A DNA stretch of 64,000 nt from Triatoma infestans (Eukaryota > Arthropoda > Insecta > Hemiptera > Reduviidae), in the NCBI GenBank assembly GCA_011037195.1, contig JAAEAF010014523.1, positions 62,001 to 126,000 on the forward strand, read 5' to 3'. Both the position numbers and the translations under genes were made by a program. The notes beneath the pieces were generated by a model, which ran no database searches, was not told the DNA's origin, and worked only from the letters and a program-made list of their open reading frames with translations. This document shows positions 35,304 through 47,110 of this stretch, in pieces; positions within the stretch are counted from its first letter, which is position 1, and each line of letters starts with the position of its first letter.

Positions 35304-35846
35304 CAAATTTTGGTAAAGTATATTTTAACGAACAGTTTTACCTTAAAAAGCATTCGTTCATTTTACCATAAAATAAATAAATAAATAAATAAATATTTGC
35401 TACGTACCTATTTTTTTTTTTTTTCATGAAGATTGGATGATCCCTTTTTTTCTGCTTGGATCAATATACTTATTATCCAATCGCTAGAAACCATTTTCGG
35501 CTTCTATGTTTTACAAAGTGTTGTTCTAAGCACTAAACTACAATTAATTAATGGTGGTTTTTTATAAGAACGCTGCCATACAATATTGGCATGTGCAAAT
35601 AAAAAAAGAAGCATATTTTTCGAAAATCTAGCAAATATAGTCAGTCCTAACAAATCTTTAATAACAATTTAAAGTAGGAGAGAATTTTGTCAATTAGAGA
35701 ATGCAGTAAGAGAAACTAGTGAATTGTATTATATCAGATTTTTATTATTTTTTATTTTTATTTTTAGGAAGCCAATCCGCTGACGTAAATCATTATCAAT
35801 CCTATTTTATATTTCTCTTATTAAATTTAATAATGAATTTAAATTT
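35304..35846. other. No gene; (AAAT)n and T-run
   Basis: (AAAT)n lies at about 35370-35393 and a T-run at 35411-35424. Nothing else recognised. Confidence 0.5.
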
Positions 35847-35847
35847 G

Positions 35848-36065
35848 TCGTCAACATCTATGATCATTTGCGCCCGGAGCCTTCTCAGTGCACTGCCGGC
35901 CTGCGGACAGTGTTCTCTCGTTACAGACAACACTGTCCATCACCGCATTGTGAGTTGTAGAGACTTCTAGGAAGAAAAAAAAATCTAAGGGTAGCACAGC
36001 TGGACTCGAACCCGGGTCCTCCGCGTGGGAGTCCAGTACGCTAACCACTTAGCTATTCCCTTCCC
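35848..36065 (-). mobile_element. tRNA-derived SINE1, nearly complete
   Basis: A minus-strand SINE1. Read from 36065 leftward: GGGAATAGCTAAGTGGTTAG (box A region), GACCCGGGTTCGAGTCC (box B), a CTTAGATTTTTTTTTCTTCC linker, the hairpin-like GGTGATGGACAGTGTTGTC body, and the GGGCGC..ATGATCATAGATG tail at about 35855-35875. It has the best preserved box A and box B of the family here. The frame 35851-36048 is an artefact of it. Confidence 0.88.
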
Positions 36066-39000
36066 TACTTTTCTCTTCATAAGAAATAAAATACACAAAA
36101 CATATATGGAAAAACTGACTTATTTGCTATAAAGAAAATCTAAGTTCAACAATTTTTTTTTCTTTAATATTACAGTGAAAGTTACAAAAGAAATATGTAG
36201 CAGAAGTTTTTTTATTATTTTTTTTGTATTCTTGGAGATGGCGTAAATTAGCTCTAAAAACGGTAGCCGTACTTTTAGCAAAAGGAAGAGCTGGGAGAAT
36301 AAGCATTTCTCTCTCTCACACACTACGGAGGAGCAATGGCACACCCTAACTAGAGTTGGAGGGTTAGTACTGGCTGATTTACTGCCGTTAGCAGAGCGAT
36401 AACGAGCCGAGAGGCGGCAGTAGCCCTCGTCCCCGGGGAGGTTGGTCCGATCGATCTTAGCGTACTGAGCGGGAAAGATAGTGTGAGAGAATGGAAACAA
36501 CATTGGCTTTATGTTGCACTACCTACACCATTCTATAATATAATTCTAAATAAAGTATTAATTTTAAAAATATTATTTAAACAAAATTATATTATGAAAC
36601 AAAAATAAAAATGACCAGAGTTTCTTAGAGTTTCTTTTTCTTTTCATTTTTATCCATGTAAAGGTTTTTGTGGAGTACAACTTTTTTTTATTGCAAGCGC
36701 CACTTTCTCCATGAAAAGTTGAGAGAACGAAATCAGAAAAATTGTTTAATGAAAATGCACAATTTCTGGTTGAGACACTGATCTTGTACGCTTTTCACAT
36801 AAGAACAGAATTTCATCCGTCTTGTCATAGTCTTCTTCAAATATTGAATGGTTTGATCAAAATATATATTTAATAAAATTTATTACAAGTTAAATTTAAA
36901 GGCAAATTGGTTAGCAACTGTTTGTAATAGATAAACATTTAAGCAGAATATTTAAGAGAATGTTGGCAGATCTGGGAGTGAATCAAAACACCACTGGTGA
37001 GTAGGTAGTTCAAAGAAAACTCATATCCTTCTTATACCTTCTGGGGAACGTTGGTTAAATGAGATAATTACAATTATGCTAGGGCTGTTTCAGAGATGTT
37101 TGTAATTTCAGCTTGACATTAGAGATTCTTATTTTAGGCAATTTTGAAGAGGCATGCCTTTTTTGGCATGTATGACCCTCTAGATAAATTTCCAAAATAT
37201 TAAACATATTGTTAGCATCCAGAATAGCTGCAGAGAATCATTCTTTGGCGAAGTGTGAAAATAGACAGAAAAAATTTAGTTAAGTCGAGCAGAGAGAGAC
37301 TTGAAAAGAAAAATTATCCGCCCTTGACTGTTTACGGATGTGAGTCCAAGATTTCAAACGCAAATGTTATGAATTTAATCTGCATTTAGAAAAGGATAAT
37401 TCTGAGAATCGTTTTTGGCCCAAACCTTTGAAAAAAAAAATTGGATTTTTGAACAATTAAAACAAGAGGCGGGGCAAAAAAAAAAAAAAAACTCTGTACA
37501 TTTAGTAAACGTGATAAAAGTTAGGAATCTGAGTGGATCAAATCTTGTAAGATTAGACAAAGTGCGGATGCCAAAATGAAGATCAGCCAGAAAGGAGAAA
37601 AAGGTAAGAAAGCACAGAAGAAGGTGGTAAAATGGTAATGAAAGTTGAATGTAAAGTATAGAGAAAGTTTACTTTTGTGGACAAGTACCTACCATTGGCT
37701 ATAGTGCCAATTTTTTAAAATCGTTTAAAAGCGAATATCAAACGTAGTTCTATCAAATTAAAATTGGATTTACTGGAAGTAATATGAAAATGTATTGTGC
37801 GGCACTTTATACACTCTTCTTTCTACGCACAAGTTCAGGATAGCTGTTTTTTTTTCTAGTGAGCCAATTTTTGTAAAAGATTATCTAGAGATGTCTACTA
37901 AGGCGCCTTTTTAGCCAAAATGTCGGTCTATTTCGAACACAAGACATAGACTTTTTCTAGTTCGATAAGAATTCAAGTTTCTTGACGGCATTCATTTATT
38001 ATATTTTCGGAAACCGAGTGTCTTTAAAGTTTAGTGTAGTCTGAGTATTCGAAAAAATAACCTGGATTTCTGTGCTAACTGTTCAACTTTGAGAAACCAT
38101 AAAAATAATAAAAATTAAATCATGAGAGATAAATTAGGATTTATAATGTCATTTGTCGTTCTTTCAACATTTAAAAGCTATAAATTATGCTAATTATGTT
38201 ACTAAAGTGGGTGTATCACAACTGTTAATTTAGATCTTTAGTTTTCTAGATCTTTGATGCCCTTAAGTAATCAAATATAGTAACATCCTGAAATATATAA
38301 CAATGTTTTGCGTCTGCAAAAATTCATTTTATACGCAAGAATGCAATCAAAACCCTTTAACCATTTATTATTCGAAATACGATCATTATTCGAAATCCTG
38401 TCCAGAAAGATAGTGTGGGTAAAATTTATTTCAGCTTATTGAAACCAAAAAAAGACGAAGGACAAAGAAGAAAAAAAAAAAAAACCTGTACATAGAAGAA
38501 AGGAAAGGAAACAGCGTGAAAAGTATTGATTGTGACATGGTGGGCATTGGTTAGGCAAGCGGCAAGTCAACTTTAAAAGGAGCCCACCACGCCAAGCCGT
38601 CTTTATTCAACCAGAATACAGACAACAAGTGATCCCTGTCAGCCCTCTATACGACCGAATCTATTAGCATGAATATACTTAATATGTCAGTGTTATGTTA
38701 CTTCTTTCCAAAGCTTTTAAACACAATGAGTTTATTGTAAATTTAATCTTTATCCCTTGTCTGGTTTCAAATTTATTTAAATAATATTGAATGATTTTTA
38801 CTCTTGAGCATGGAAAAAAGAAGAAAATGAATGAGTATAAAAAAAAAACAAAAACAACGTCACACTCAGACAGGTTCAATACAGATTAATCCCTGGACAG
38901 TATAATAAGAGGGAAGCAAAAAATTAATCCCAGCATCGATTTCTAATCATTTTACTGTTTATTGATTCTTTTAAGCAGATTAAACTAGATCATTTTTGTA

Positions 39001-39189
39001 AAAGTAACATGTAAAGATATGTAATTTACGAACAATAAGCAGGAGATGTTAAACTGTTTAGACATTGCAAACTACGTCAAAAGTGCCGTGGATTTGTAAG
39101 GCAATCGATGGCAATATAGATGGTTTTCATTTGAAGAAATTCCACAATTTACCTTAAAAAAAAAGCTACTTTAGCTTCTTATTCAATTG
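36066..39189. other. No gene recognised; GC-richer block at 36.3 kb
   Basis: 36290-36500 is clearly GC-richer than its surroundings and is bracketed by TCTCTCACACACTA and TAGTGTGAGAGAA, which are roughly inverted. The minus-strand frame 36120-36503 covers it without a recognisable domain. The rest is AT-rich with A-runs (37480-37491, 38470-38484). Confidence 0.4.
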
Positions 39190-39425
39190 AAAATTACTAT
39201 CTATAAAGCACTGAGACTTAGGTCTTCTTAGGTTGAGTTGCAAACCGACTTTTCGCATACTTTTCAATGGACTTTTTCAGGGTAGTGTAGGCTCTAAAGC
39301 TAAAAAAAAACACTTTTGTGTAATATGGCCGAAACGTCGTCGGTTTACGACAAACCACGGACGCGGTCTTACTCGTGGACCTAAATAATCGTATTCTGCA
39401 GGACAATAGCCGCGGAATCCTGAAA
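39190..39425. mobile_element. Penelope-like inverted pair, hammerhead-like motifs
   Basis: The minus arm (39286 to 39241) reads CTACCCTGAAAAAGTCCAT..GTATGCGAAAAGTCGGTTTG. The plus arm (39301-39345) has the CUGANGA core lost in an A-run, then GGCCGAAACGTCGTCGGTTT. The next plus-strand block, ACGGACGCGGTCTTACTC, matches the family block at 26.06 kb. The two arms point away from each other around AGCTTTAGAGCC/GCTCTAAAGCT near 39292-39302. Both motifs are decayed. Confidence 0.5.
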
Positions 39426-39599
39426 AATGATACTACCTATAAGAATAAAGTAACAGGTGATACCTATAGATATTTGGTGAGCTGCCTATTTTGAGACAGA
39501 AGAAAACTTGACAATATCTCGTGGTGAATGGACTATTGTATTCCAGGCTGAGGTTATGCTGTTTATTTATGATATTTCGGTTACTAAATATTAATTTAA

Positions 39600-39893
39600 A
39601 AGGTATTTGTGCTTGCTGGGACAGTCAAGCTCTTTTGAAATGGCTGAGCTCATGTGTCTTCACTTCCACGTTAGATATAGAAGCCTGTGAAAAAAATTCT
39701 TCTTCTAGGGATACACTTCTAGTTTAGGCACCAAGTCATACTGGAATCTTAATGAATGAAGGGTCAGAGAATAGATAGGTTAGACAAATTAGGCGCTTCT
39801 CTTCTCTTCACTGGTTTGAAGCTTGCTGTTGCTGTGTCTTTTTTTGGGCCATATCTGTCGGACATTCAGATATGGACAGCTGTAAAGAATTCA
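39600..39893 (+). mobile_element. RNase H LINE-A fragment, 5'-truncated
   Basis: Starts about 39608 at CWDSQALLKWLSSCVFTS, the same RNase H position where the 23.7 kb copy begins. It continues with a mutated VPGHMG region (APSHTGI) and final Asp region, then LGASLP-type sequence in shifted frames, and ends at about 39893 where a Penelope-like repeat starts. Stop codons and indels throughout. The zinc finger is missing. Confidence 0.7.
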
Positions 39894-40150
39894 TTCCTAT
39901 AACTGAGCGGATGAACTTCAACCAACCAACAAGTGTGAGCGTAACAGTAACATTGCGTTGGAGGGAACTCTCTACACGAAATTGGTGAATTTGCTTTGAC
40001 GAAGGATGAAAACCCGAAACTGGTCAGGAATAGAACGAATATGCATGCTACGACGGATAAAATATCAGCTGTTTTTTTATGAGCATGAGATATGTGCATT
40101 TTAATTGGAGGGACCATCAATGACGAAGGATATATCTGGTCGTCCAAAAC
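39894..40150 (+). mobile_element. Penelope-like repeat arm D1
   Basis: The plus-strand arm shares AAGTGTGAGCGTAAC, ACTCTCTACACGAAAT and GGAATAGAACGAATATGC with D2. The motif at 39990-40030 reads TTGACGA, GGAT-GAAA-ACCC, GAAAC, TG, GTC, AGGAA. The first core base is T instead of C. Helix III (A-U, C-G with a 2-base loop) is intact. Confidence 0.6.
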
Positions 40151-40545
40151 AGAACATTTTAAATTAGACTTCTTTTAAGGAGGCATGCCACTTCTATGAT
40201 CTTTTTGTGGATGGATTCGCATCCATCATCAGAGCAAATTCACTTCAACGTAATGATTCTGTTACATTCACATTTGTTGGTTTGTTGATGTTCATAAGTG
40301 TGAGCGTAACTGAAACATTGCATTGCAGTGAACTCTCTACACGAAATGGGTGAACTTGGTCTGACTATGGATGAAAATCCAAAACCGGGCAGGAATAGAA
40401 GGAATATGCATACTTCGGCGGATAAAATACCAGATATTGTCCAGCACTGCGGACCCATCCACATATTCAAAAGAACAGTCCTTTGTTCCCTACTTAATTT
40501 CAAATTTACTTTGAATTGTTGATGCCTACCCAAGCCACCAAACAA
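40151..40545. mobile_element. Penelope-like inverted pair D- and D2
   Basis: The minus arm has an intact core CTGATGA (40232 to 40226) and a perfect GGAT-GCGA-ATCC hairpin, but GAAAC is lost. The plus arm D2 (40355-40396) has CTGACTA, the perfect hairpin GGAT-GAAA-ATCC, and AAAAC CG GGC where GAAAC..GUC is expected. They diverge from a centre near 40293, where ATTCACATTTGTT meets AAGTGTGAGCGT. With D1 this gives the order plus, minus, plus. Both are diverged copies of one family. Confidence 0.55.
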
Positions 40546-42408
40546 GCCTAGTTTCTTCTTCTATTAAGTTATTCACTATTGGGTCCTGAAACATCTCCAA
40601 TTAGCCGGTGACTTACTTATCCGAAACATTCAATGACAAATTATGATTACTACAAAAATGTAAAGACGGATAAAAGGCACCAGAAATATATTTTCCTTTC
40701 CCTTGTCCAAAAAAGAAACAAAATTCCAAATTTTAAATTAATGCCACATTTTTTTTTCCATCAACTGCATTGGACTTGGGCATTTTATCACGAGATTGAT
40801 TTCTAAGAGAAAAATTGATAAAAAATATGTTTGAAACTTACAAATCAATGTGGGAATTAGCGCACATTTGCGTATTTTATAATATATTTCAACCAGATAT
40901 CATAGATTGATTTTTTAATCGAACTTTTAAAGAAGAGAATGTTGGTAGAAGATAGAAGATTTACGACGATTACACGTTTCCCTTCCTAACGATCAATCTA
41001 ACAGTATTCTATGAAAAATAATACAACTATTGAAACAAACAATGTACCTATTTTATTTAATAAATACCATGATGCTTACTTCGAACAATACGCTATTTTA
41101 AACAGAAAAATAACTTGACATAGAGCAATCTATATAATATGCAACATTTGCTGATATTACGAATCAACTAGGTAAATCGTTATGAGAAGTTTAAAAAGAA
41201 ATACCAAGGCCATAAGTATGTATGTGCGTATTATAAAAGTCTGAATTATTATGGATGTTATATAAAATTAGGTTAATGATATTAGTGAAAAAATAAAAAA
41301 AAGCTCAGGTAGCAAACTGCTTCATCCATCAGTGGATATCTGATTACAAATGATATAATGATTTATCAAACCTATCAATAGAAATAATTTTTTGCTATTA
41401 TAAATTTTGATAAAGTAATGATCGATTTTTTTTATACAATTGTAAAATATACAATTATAAATATATTATCCTCTTTATAATTTTTTTTTTTGTGAAAGGA
41501 ACTTGCCGGTAAATTAATCAATCAATGACTAATTACCATAAAAGTTTAATTAATTTGTTGATAATATCTTATAACTGGAACTTATTAATTAGAAGTATGC
41601 ATAAATATTTTTTTAATAAATGAAGTTTTTAAATTATATAGGTACAAAAAATTAGTATACTATATATTTTTAAGGTGTTCATTTTGGCTAATTAAAAATT
41701 CGCTTAAGATATATTTTTTTAATTTTAATTAAAATCTAATTCTTACAAATATAATGTTATTATTAAAATTAACATAGAATGATTTTATTAAACTGTTATA
41801 AAGAGGAAAAATTGTAGACCCTTCAAGTGTTTCGAAATTGAACTTTTAATGAGAAACATGTTTTGAACTTGCATGTGGAAAACATGTTTCTAGCTAATGG
41901 TCTTTGTGAGATTATTTTGTGTTGAATTTTCTGTTGAGTGAATAAAAAATATCTTCACTATGAAAATCGCTTCAAGCTGAAACTTGATATTCCGTTTAAA
42001 AAAAATAACCCGAGGATATGAAAGTATGTCAAAATCTATTAAACAAAAGGGCGATTCTTACTGAATCTATTATCTGGTTTTTTAATTTTCTCAATTTTAT
42101 CATAAAGGACTAACCAATTTTCTTTGACCTTGTTATACTAAATATAATTACACATCAGAGGCATCAACTATATTCAGGGTCTTATATCGACGCAAATCGT
42201 TATATTAGCGATATTATTTTTTTTGTATTTATATCTGTCAGAGTTTCTCTTAATCACTCATTAACTTGCTTTATTAGGTCAAGCTAAAATTAGAGTTCAT
42301 TTAAAAAAAACGTTCACAAAATGGAGTAGTTTTGGCAATATTAGCTCGGGTTTACTATACAAAATACAACCACTTTTAAATATATTAGCGCGTCGATCAA
42401 ATCCTAAT
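40546..42408. other. No gene recognised
   Basis: Very AT-rich, no element recognised. Confidence 0.5.
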
Positions 42409-42825
42409 TTTTACTTACTGCTAGTTACAGAAAGTATTGTAATTTTGCCAAATTTTCAATATCGAATTTTCACCTGAATTTTAATATTGATGTCCCCTGA
42501 GTTAGAAAAATTGGTTTTAAAAAATTGTGTATCTTAATGAATGTTTTTTTTTTTTAGTACACTATCGGCCTTTGAGCAATGTTTTATCGTTGTAGACAAC
42601 ACTGTCCAACATCGGACAGTGAACTGTAGATTCTACTAGGAGAAGAAAATCTAAGGGCAGCATGGCTGGACTCGAACTCGGTGTCCAGCACGTGACCATT
42701 AAACTAACTAATCCTTTCCCTTTCCTTCCCTTTGTGAACAGCACAGCTGAAAAATAAAAATCCGTAGAAAGTTCAAAGTTGATATTACTTTTGGATATTA
42801 CCATGGGGTACCATTTGAATTACCG
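42409..42825 (-). mobile_element. H element (minus) split by SINE1
   Basis: The right end of an H element on the minus strand starts at 42409 (TACTTACTGCTAGTTACAGAAAG) and runs to about 42548 with the GGGGACATCAATATT-type block. After the SINE1 insertion it continues at about 42733-42825 with GTGAACAGCACAGC and AGAAAGTTCAAAGTTGATAT. No left end is visible. Confidence 0.65.
42551..42727 (-). mobile_element. SINE1 inserted in an H element
   Basis: A minus-strand SINE1 with the A-tail represented by the T-run at 42547-42557, body (TCGTTGTAGACAACACTGTCC) and a diverged tRNA head (GGCTGGACTCGAACTC for box B). The head is shorter and more mutated than at 35.9 kb. Confidence 0.75.
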
Positions 42826-42879
42826 TAGAAATTAACGTTATTGTTACTCCACATTCGAATTTACCAGTTTTATCTTTCT

Positions 42880-43560
42880 TTTTTTCTCTACGGCTCAGCA
42901 GTCCTTAAAAGGACCAAGGCCTTCACCACAATCCTTTGCCATTCCTCTCTCTCCTCGGCTCTCATCCTCCACCTTCTCACACCCATTGTCCTCAGATCCT
43001 CCTCCACCTGGTCAATCCATCTATTTGGTGGGCGGCCCCTGGACCACCTGCCCCCAGACCCGCCCTTCTGTGCCATTCTTGGCCCATGTCCGCGATCTAT
43101 TCTCATCAGGTGGCCAGCCCATCTTAGTCTCGCTTGCTTCAAACTCTGGATACCAGGTCAGCCTCTCCGAAAATGATTCTCTAGCTCAGCATTTGTGCGA
43201 ATACGCCAGTGACCGTTCTCGCACACAGGTCCATATATCCTGCAGAGGGTTTTCCTCTCCCAGCCTCCCAGCAAATGTTTGTCAGCACTCGTTAGAGACT
43301 ATGACCGTTTTATATATTATTATTTTGGCCTCTCTGGAAATATAGCGGGATTTAAATTTTTTTTTTTTTTGTAAGGAGTAATAACATCGGTCCGACGTTA
43401 ATGTCCTCAGTCAGTATCGCTCCCAGATACTTAAAGGTCTCCACACAGTTCATAGACCTTGTCCTCTACTTGTAGGCTACCAGGTCTCCTTCCATGTTCT
43501 CTTGATGTTTCTAGAACTTGAGTTTTCTTTTCGTAAACAAGGAGACAAGGATTCCTTCAG
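42880..43560 (-). pseudogene. RTE-like LINE reverse transcriptase C-terminal part
   Basis: Minus-strand remnant. 43500-43380 encodes VEDKVYE and FKYLGAILTEDINVG, a reverse transcriptase segment just after the palm. 43142-42888 is an open frame with RLRWAGHLMRID, then RWSRGRPPNRWIDQVEEDL, then RRWRMRAEEREEWQRIVVKA. This C-terminal signature (R-W-A-G-H, G-R-P-x-x-R-W-x-D) is widespread in insect endonuclease/reverse transcriptases. The two parts are in different frames and the palm with its F/Y-A-D-D is not seen, so the copy is dead and truncated. The exact clade is uncertain. Confidence 0.75.
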
Positions 43561-43564
43561 CCGC

Positions 43565-43690
43565 ATCCACGAATTAATGCACATCATTTTACTGAATGGA
43601 TTATTCAGTTTTTGCGATTTTCTCAAAAATGTCCCCCCAACGATTTTCATTAAACTTTTACTTTACATACATTTTAATGGCCGCCTTTTT
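43565..43690 (-). mobile_element. H element internal fragment
   Basis: The minus-strand blocks TTTACTGAATGG, TTTTTGCGATTTTCTCAAAAA and CAACGATTTTCATTAAAC match the interior of H copies. Confidence 0.5.
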
Positions 43691-44589
43691 TTTAAATGGC
43701 CAGCCTAGTAAAACATTGCATTGTAAACGTTTCATTTTTAGTAGATTTTTTCCAAATATTGGCAAAAAGCAAGGAATTCTCTGAGTAAAAATAGAAAAAA
43801 AAAAAAACAGAAAACAACGAATAAATAAATAAATAAATAAATAAAAATACAGTGGGGAAAAAAAAAAATCCGAGTTAAACTGCAGAGCAAATCTGGAAGG
43901 AAAAAACTATGAGTAGAGGGTAGGCAACTCCTCCTGACGGAGGAGGCAGTATGTAAATTAGAAAAGTAAAATTGATGAGACGTCTTTCCACTATCGTGAT
44001 TTCTTTCTACTATCTAAACAAATATCATTAGTTATATAACAGTAATTTATCAAAAAAAAAATATTCTTATGTAGTTATTCATGGAGAGTATAAACAGTTT
44101 GGAGAAGATCGAGACGCTATTTAAAGTTATTTCTACACACTATTAAAAACTATAGCTTTCTTTTTTTTCTAATGAGTTATTCTTTAATGTTTACCAATCA
44201 ATTATTTCTATCTTTTCTTTGCTTTTTAAACACTTTTTGCTGCACGCTTAATAGCTTGTTATAGGTTTTTGTATGATTCGCCATTCAAGTAAAACAAATA
44301 TGCTGTCTAAATTAGATTGCTTTATTATTGTAATTTTTATCGTTAATACTGTACAGTATTTTTTCTGTACAGTATTGTAAAGAATTGCAGTGGATAATTT
44401 AAATCTAGTTTAGTGATATAGTTCTTTACTCTCCCATTAATTGACAAAATCAACGGTACATTTAGTTCATGTTTTTAACAAGAACGAACATGTTTTAGGA
44501 TTATTCCATTATTCAGTTCTATAGTAGATTTGAATTTAAAATGTATAATTCAGGTTTTTGTTTCTTTTGGGTGCAATTATATTACGTTA
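43691..44589. other. No gene; (AAAT)n microsatellite
   Basis: (AAAT)n lies at about 43819-43845. The rest is AT-rich and unassigned. Confidence 0.5.
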
Positions 44590-45027
44590 GTTATTTATTT
44601 TTTTTTCGGCGCATCGACAGCAGTGGTCATTAGCGCCTCACAGTTTTCTCACTCTCACACAGTTTTCTTTTCGAACTTTGTCGTCAAAAGCTGGGATGGC
44701 ACTATTCTTCACTACCTTATGGCAACCAACACAATACCTTGTCTAGCAAGGTAGATGGTGCTTCCGGTTTAGATCACAGTTCCACGCATTCCCTCTTACA
44801 TCATCGAACCAGTCGCGACGAGGGGGAGTACGGATATCTTGGTTGTGCCATCCCTTTATCTGCGAGTCATTGGGATGGTGTATTCTTACTGATAAATAAG
44901 TGTATTGATAAAACTCTAATTGAGTTTCTTGCCTAAACTGCTTTTTATTGTATTTCACTTTTTTATTCATATTTTCAAACTTACTTTTATCTTCTAAGAT
45001 CTTAAACTTACTATCAGATAGACTCAA
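44590..45027 (-). pseudogene. Possible LINE 3' end sharing SINE1 tail
   Basis: On the minus strand, a frame ending near 44743 contains GWHNQDIRTPPRRDWFDDVR, faintly like the R-W-x-D-D-V segment at RTE-like C-termini. About 100 bases further the strand reads GGCGCTAATGACC..TGTCGATGCGCC and then an A-run (44595-44604 as T on the plus strand). That terminal hairpin is the same as the SINE1 tail, so this looks like the 3' end of the LINE that could supply SINE1's reverse transcriptase. The coding call is weak; the tail match is better. Confidence 0.4.
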
Positions 45028-45192
45028 CTCTTTTTCATTTTATATTTTCTTTTCTAAAAGCTATTTGCGTGTTGGGGAATACTTTAGTAAATTTTCTTCT
45101 CCCTGAAAGTTTCCTAAATCTATTTAGGGTGTAGTATTCTTATAAATATTCCTACACACGTTAAAATGAATTAAATCCAAGAAATATATACA

Positions 45193-45300
45193 CTACTTAC
45201 ACTCATTCACACAATAAATACATTTACGCCAATAAATACATTCACACTAATAAATACATGCACACTAATAAATACGATCGTGCTAATAAATACATGCAAA
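45193..45300. repeat. Minisatellite, unit about 20 bases
   Basis: Five imperfect units of AATAAATACATTCACACT type, varying at the CATTCACAC part (TTTACGCC, GCACACT, GATCGTGCT). Confidence 0.8.
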
Positions 45301-45689
45301 CTACATTCACACAGATGGAAGAGTAATCGATATTCCTGTCCTCTTTTATTAAACCTAACCTAAACCTAGCCTAGACAGCTTAATAATTCTGGTTTAGTAG
45401 TAAAAGGGACTAAAACTCCTATTACTCAAAACATCCTGAGTAATAGAAAAGACTTGATAGTTGGCGGTTTTGGATTTTATTTTGAGTGCACTCTGGGAAA
45501 TTTAGGTCAATTATTGTGTTTGTTAACTTTCTCCGTCTACTATACCTGATAGGTAGATGAATATAAAGCCCGCCTTAAAAAAAAAGAAGATATTAATTAT
45601 TACTTACTACAGCTTTACATTTCTAGTAACGGACTTAAACCAGCAAATTCGCTTCACTCAATAGTTTCATTAGCAGTCAGACTGAGCCG
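45301..45689. other. No gene recognised
   Basis: Contains a short CCTAACCTAAACCTAGCC run at about 45356. Nothing else recognised. Confidence 0.4.
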
Positions 45690-45960
45690 CCACCATTATG
45701 GCTCCAAGTGCATTTCAACTACCAATTTGGATGGCCAATCTCCCACCTAGAAGATTTTTCTAACACCCATTAAGAGCTAGAAGAAGTGAGAATAAAAAAG
45801 CCGGAAATCTAAGGTACTTCACAATAGCTGCCAGATCTGCTTGAGGGTGTTGACAATTCTCAAGATCGATTTGAAAGCCACACTAGCTAATACACTGATA
45901 GAACAGGCTAGGTTTCTAACTAGCCATCTTCAATTTTCGGCAACTCAGATCATTCTACGA
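45690..45960. repeat. Dispersed repeat pair with 47.5 kb
   Basis: Shares AATCTCCCACCTA, TCAAGAT..TTGAAAG and AGAACAGGC/AGAACAAGC blocks in the same order with 47540-47775. Unknown class, no ends visible. Confidence 0.4.
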
Positions 45961-46175
45961 ATATCATCACTCATCGTTCGGTCATTAAAACCTCTATAAA
46001 ATATTCTTTCTCCTCACTAAATAAAACGTAAAGTATAAATTCTGACGTTTGACTGTTCTTATTAGAACATCCAACAACCATCATTCATTCTGCAACCATT
46101 ATATATATTTTGTCAGGTATTTGAGAAATTGACTGACTTAAGAAACAGAAAGCTAATTACATAGGATGAAAATAT

Positions 46176-46470
46176 GAGGAAAAAATCTAGTGAGAAACAC
46201 AAACTTTTTCTTACTGCAATTTACGAAATATATTTGACAATTATTTTTTTATGAACTAATTTTTAATGAAAGCTCAGGTTTTTTCAACGTTATATCATTG
46301 ATAATCTTAATCCAATTAAATGGCATTGGGGGGAGTGAGGAGATGACTTTTTAGGACCACCAAAAATCCCTCAAAATCAATGTCTTCAGAAAAAGTTGCA
46401 AACAAAATTGTTAGATTTTAAGTTTCCATCCACATGCTATTGTTAACTTTACTTTTAAACTGCTCAAGGA
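46176..46470 (+). mobile_element. H element, left part
   Basis: AATCTAGTGAGAAACAC followed by AACTTTTTCTTACTGC and a diverged interior (TTTCAACGTTATATC). The right end is absent. Confidence 0.5.
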
Positions 46471-47110
46471 AATCCTCAAGGAAGAAGCAAATCCTATATA
46501 CCACGAGCATTAACTAAGGAGAATTGTTACGCAAGGAGATCACCAAATCAAATTAGGTCTGAATGGCAGGACCACTCATGTCTAGATAGATAAGCATTTC
46601 AAGCACTGATTCCCACCACTGCTGCACCAGGCTTGGTACTAGAATTCCCACTATAAGCGAAACACCGGACTCCTCTCTTTTAGCTAACGGGGAGTGGGAA
46701 TACATAGCTTAAGATAAAAAGGGACAGTATTTATGTTAAAGCGTTCAGAATTTTATAGCAAGCTTCCAGGATTGTAGTTTTACAATTAGTATTCGATTTA
46801 CCACCGTTAGATAGTTGCCCTATTAGATAGTTACAAAGTAAATAACTTTTTGTACAGCGTAAACTTTACATTGCACAACCTACACAGATCTTACATAATA
46901 TCTGCCAGTTGCTTGTAAGTATCAAACAAGAAAAGAGTCAAGAATGGTGATTTTTATGGCCATCATTGTAACTTGTAAGTTGAGGTATAATGTATGGCAT
47001 GATTTAAATCATATAGCACTCATAGTTCCAGACAAATTCAGTTTGGTTCAGCACTCAACCATTACGTTGAGTGGGAGGGAGACCTCAGTGCAGGAAATCA
47101 CCAGACAATT
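46471..47110. other. No gene recognised
   Basis: The frame 46944-47159 overlaps the Penelope-like arm on its right and has no motif of its own. Confidence 0.4.

Noticed and set aside
45353..45375. Telomere-like CCTAA repeats
   Set aside because: Only two or three irregular units, mixed with CCTAGC; too short for an interstitial telomere tract.
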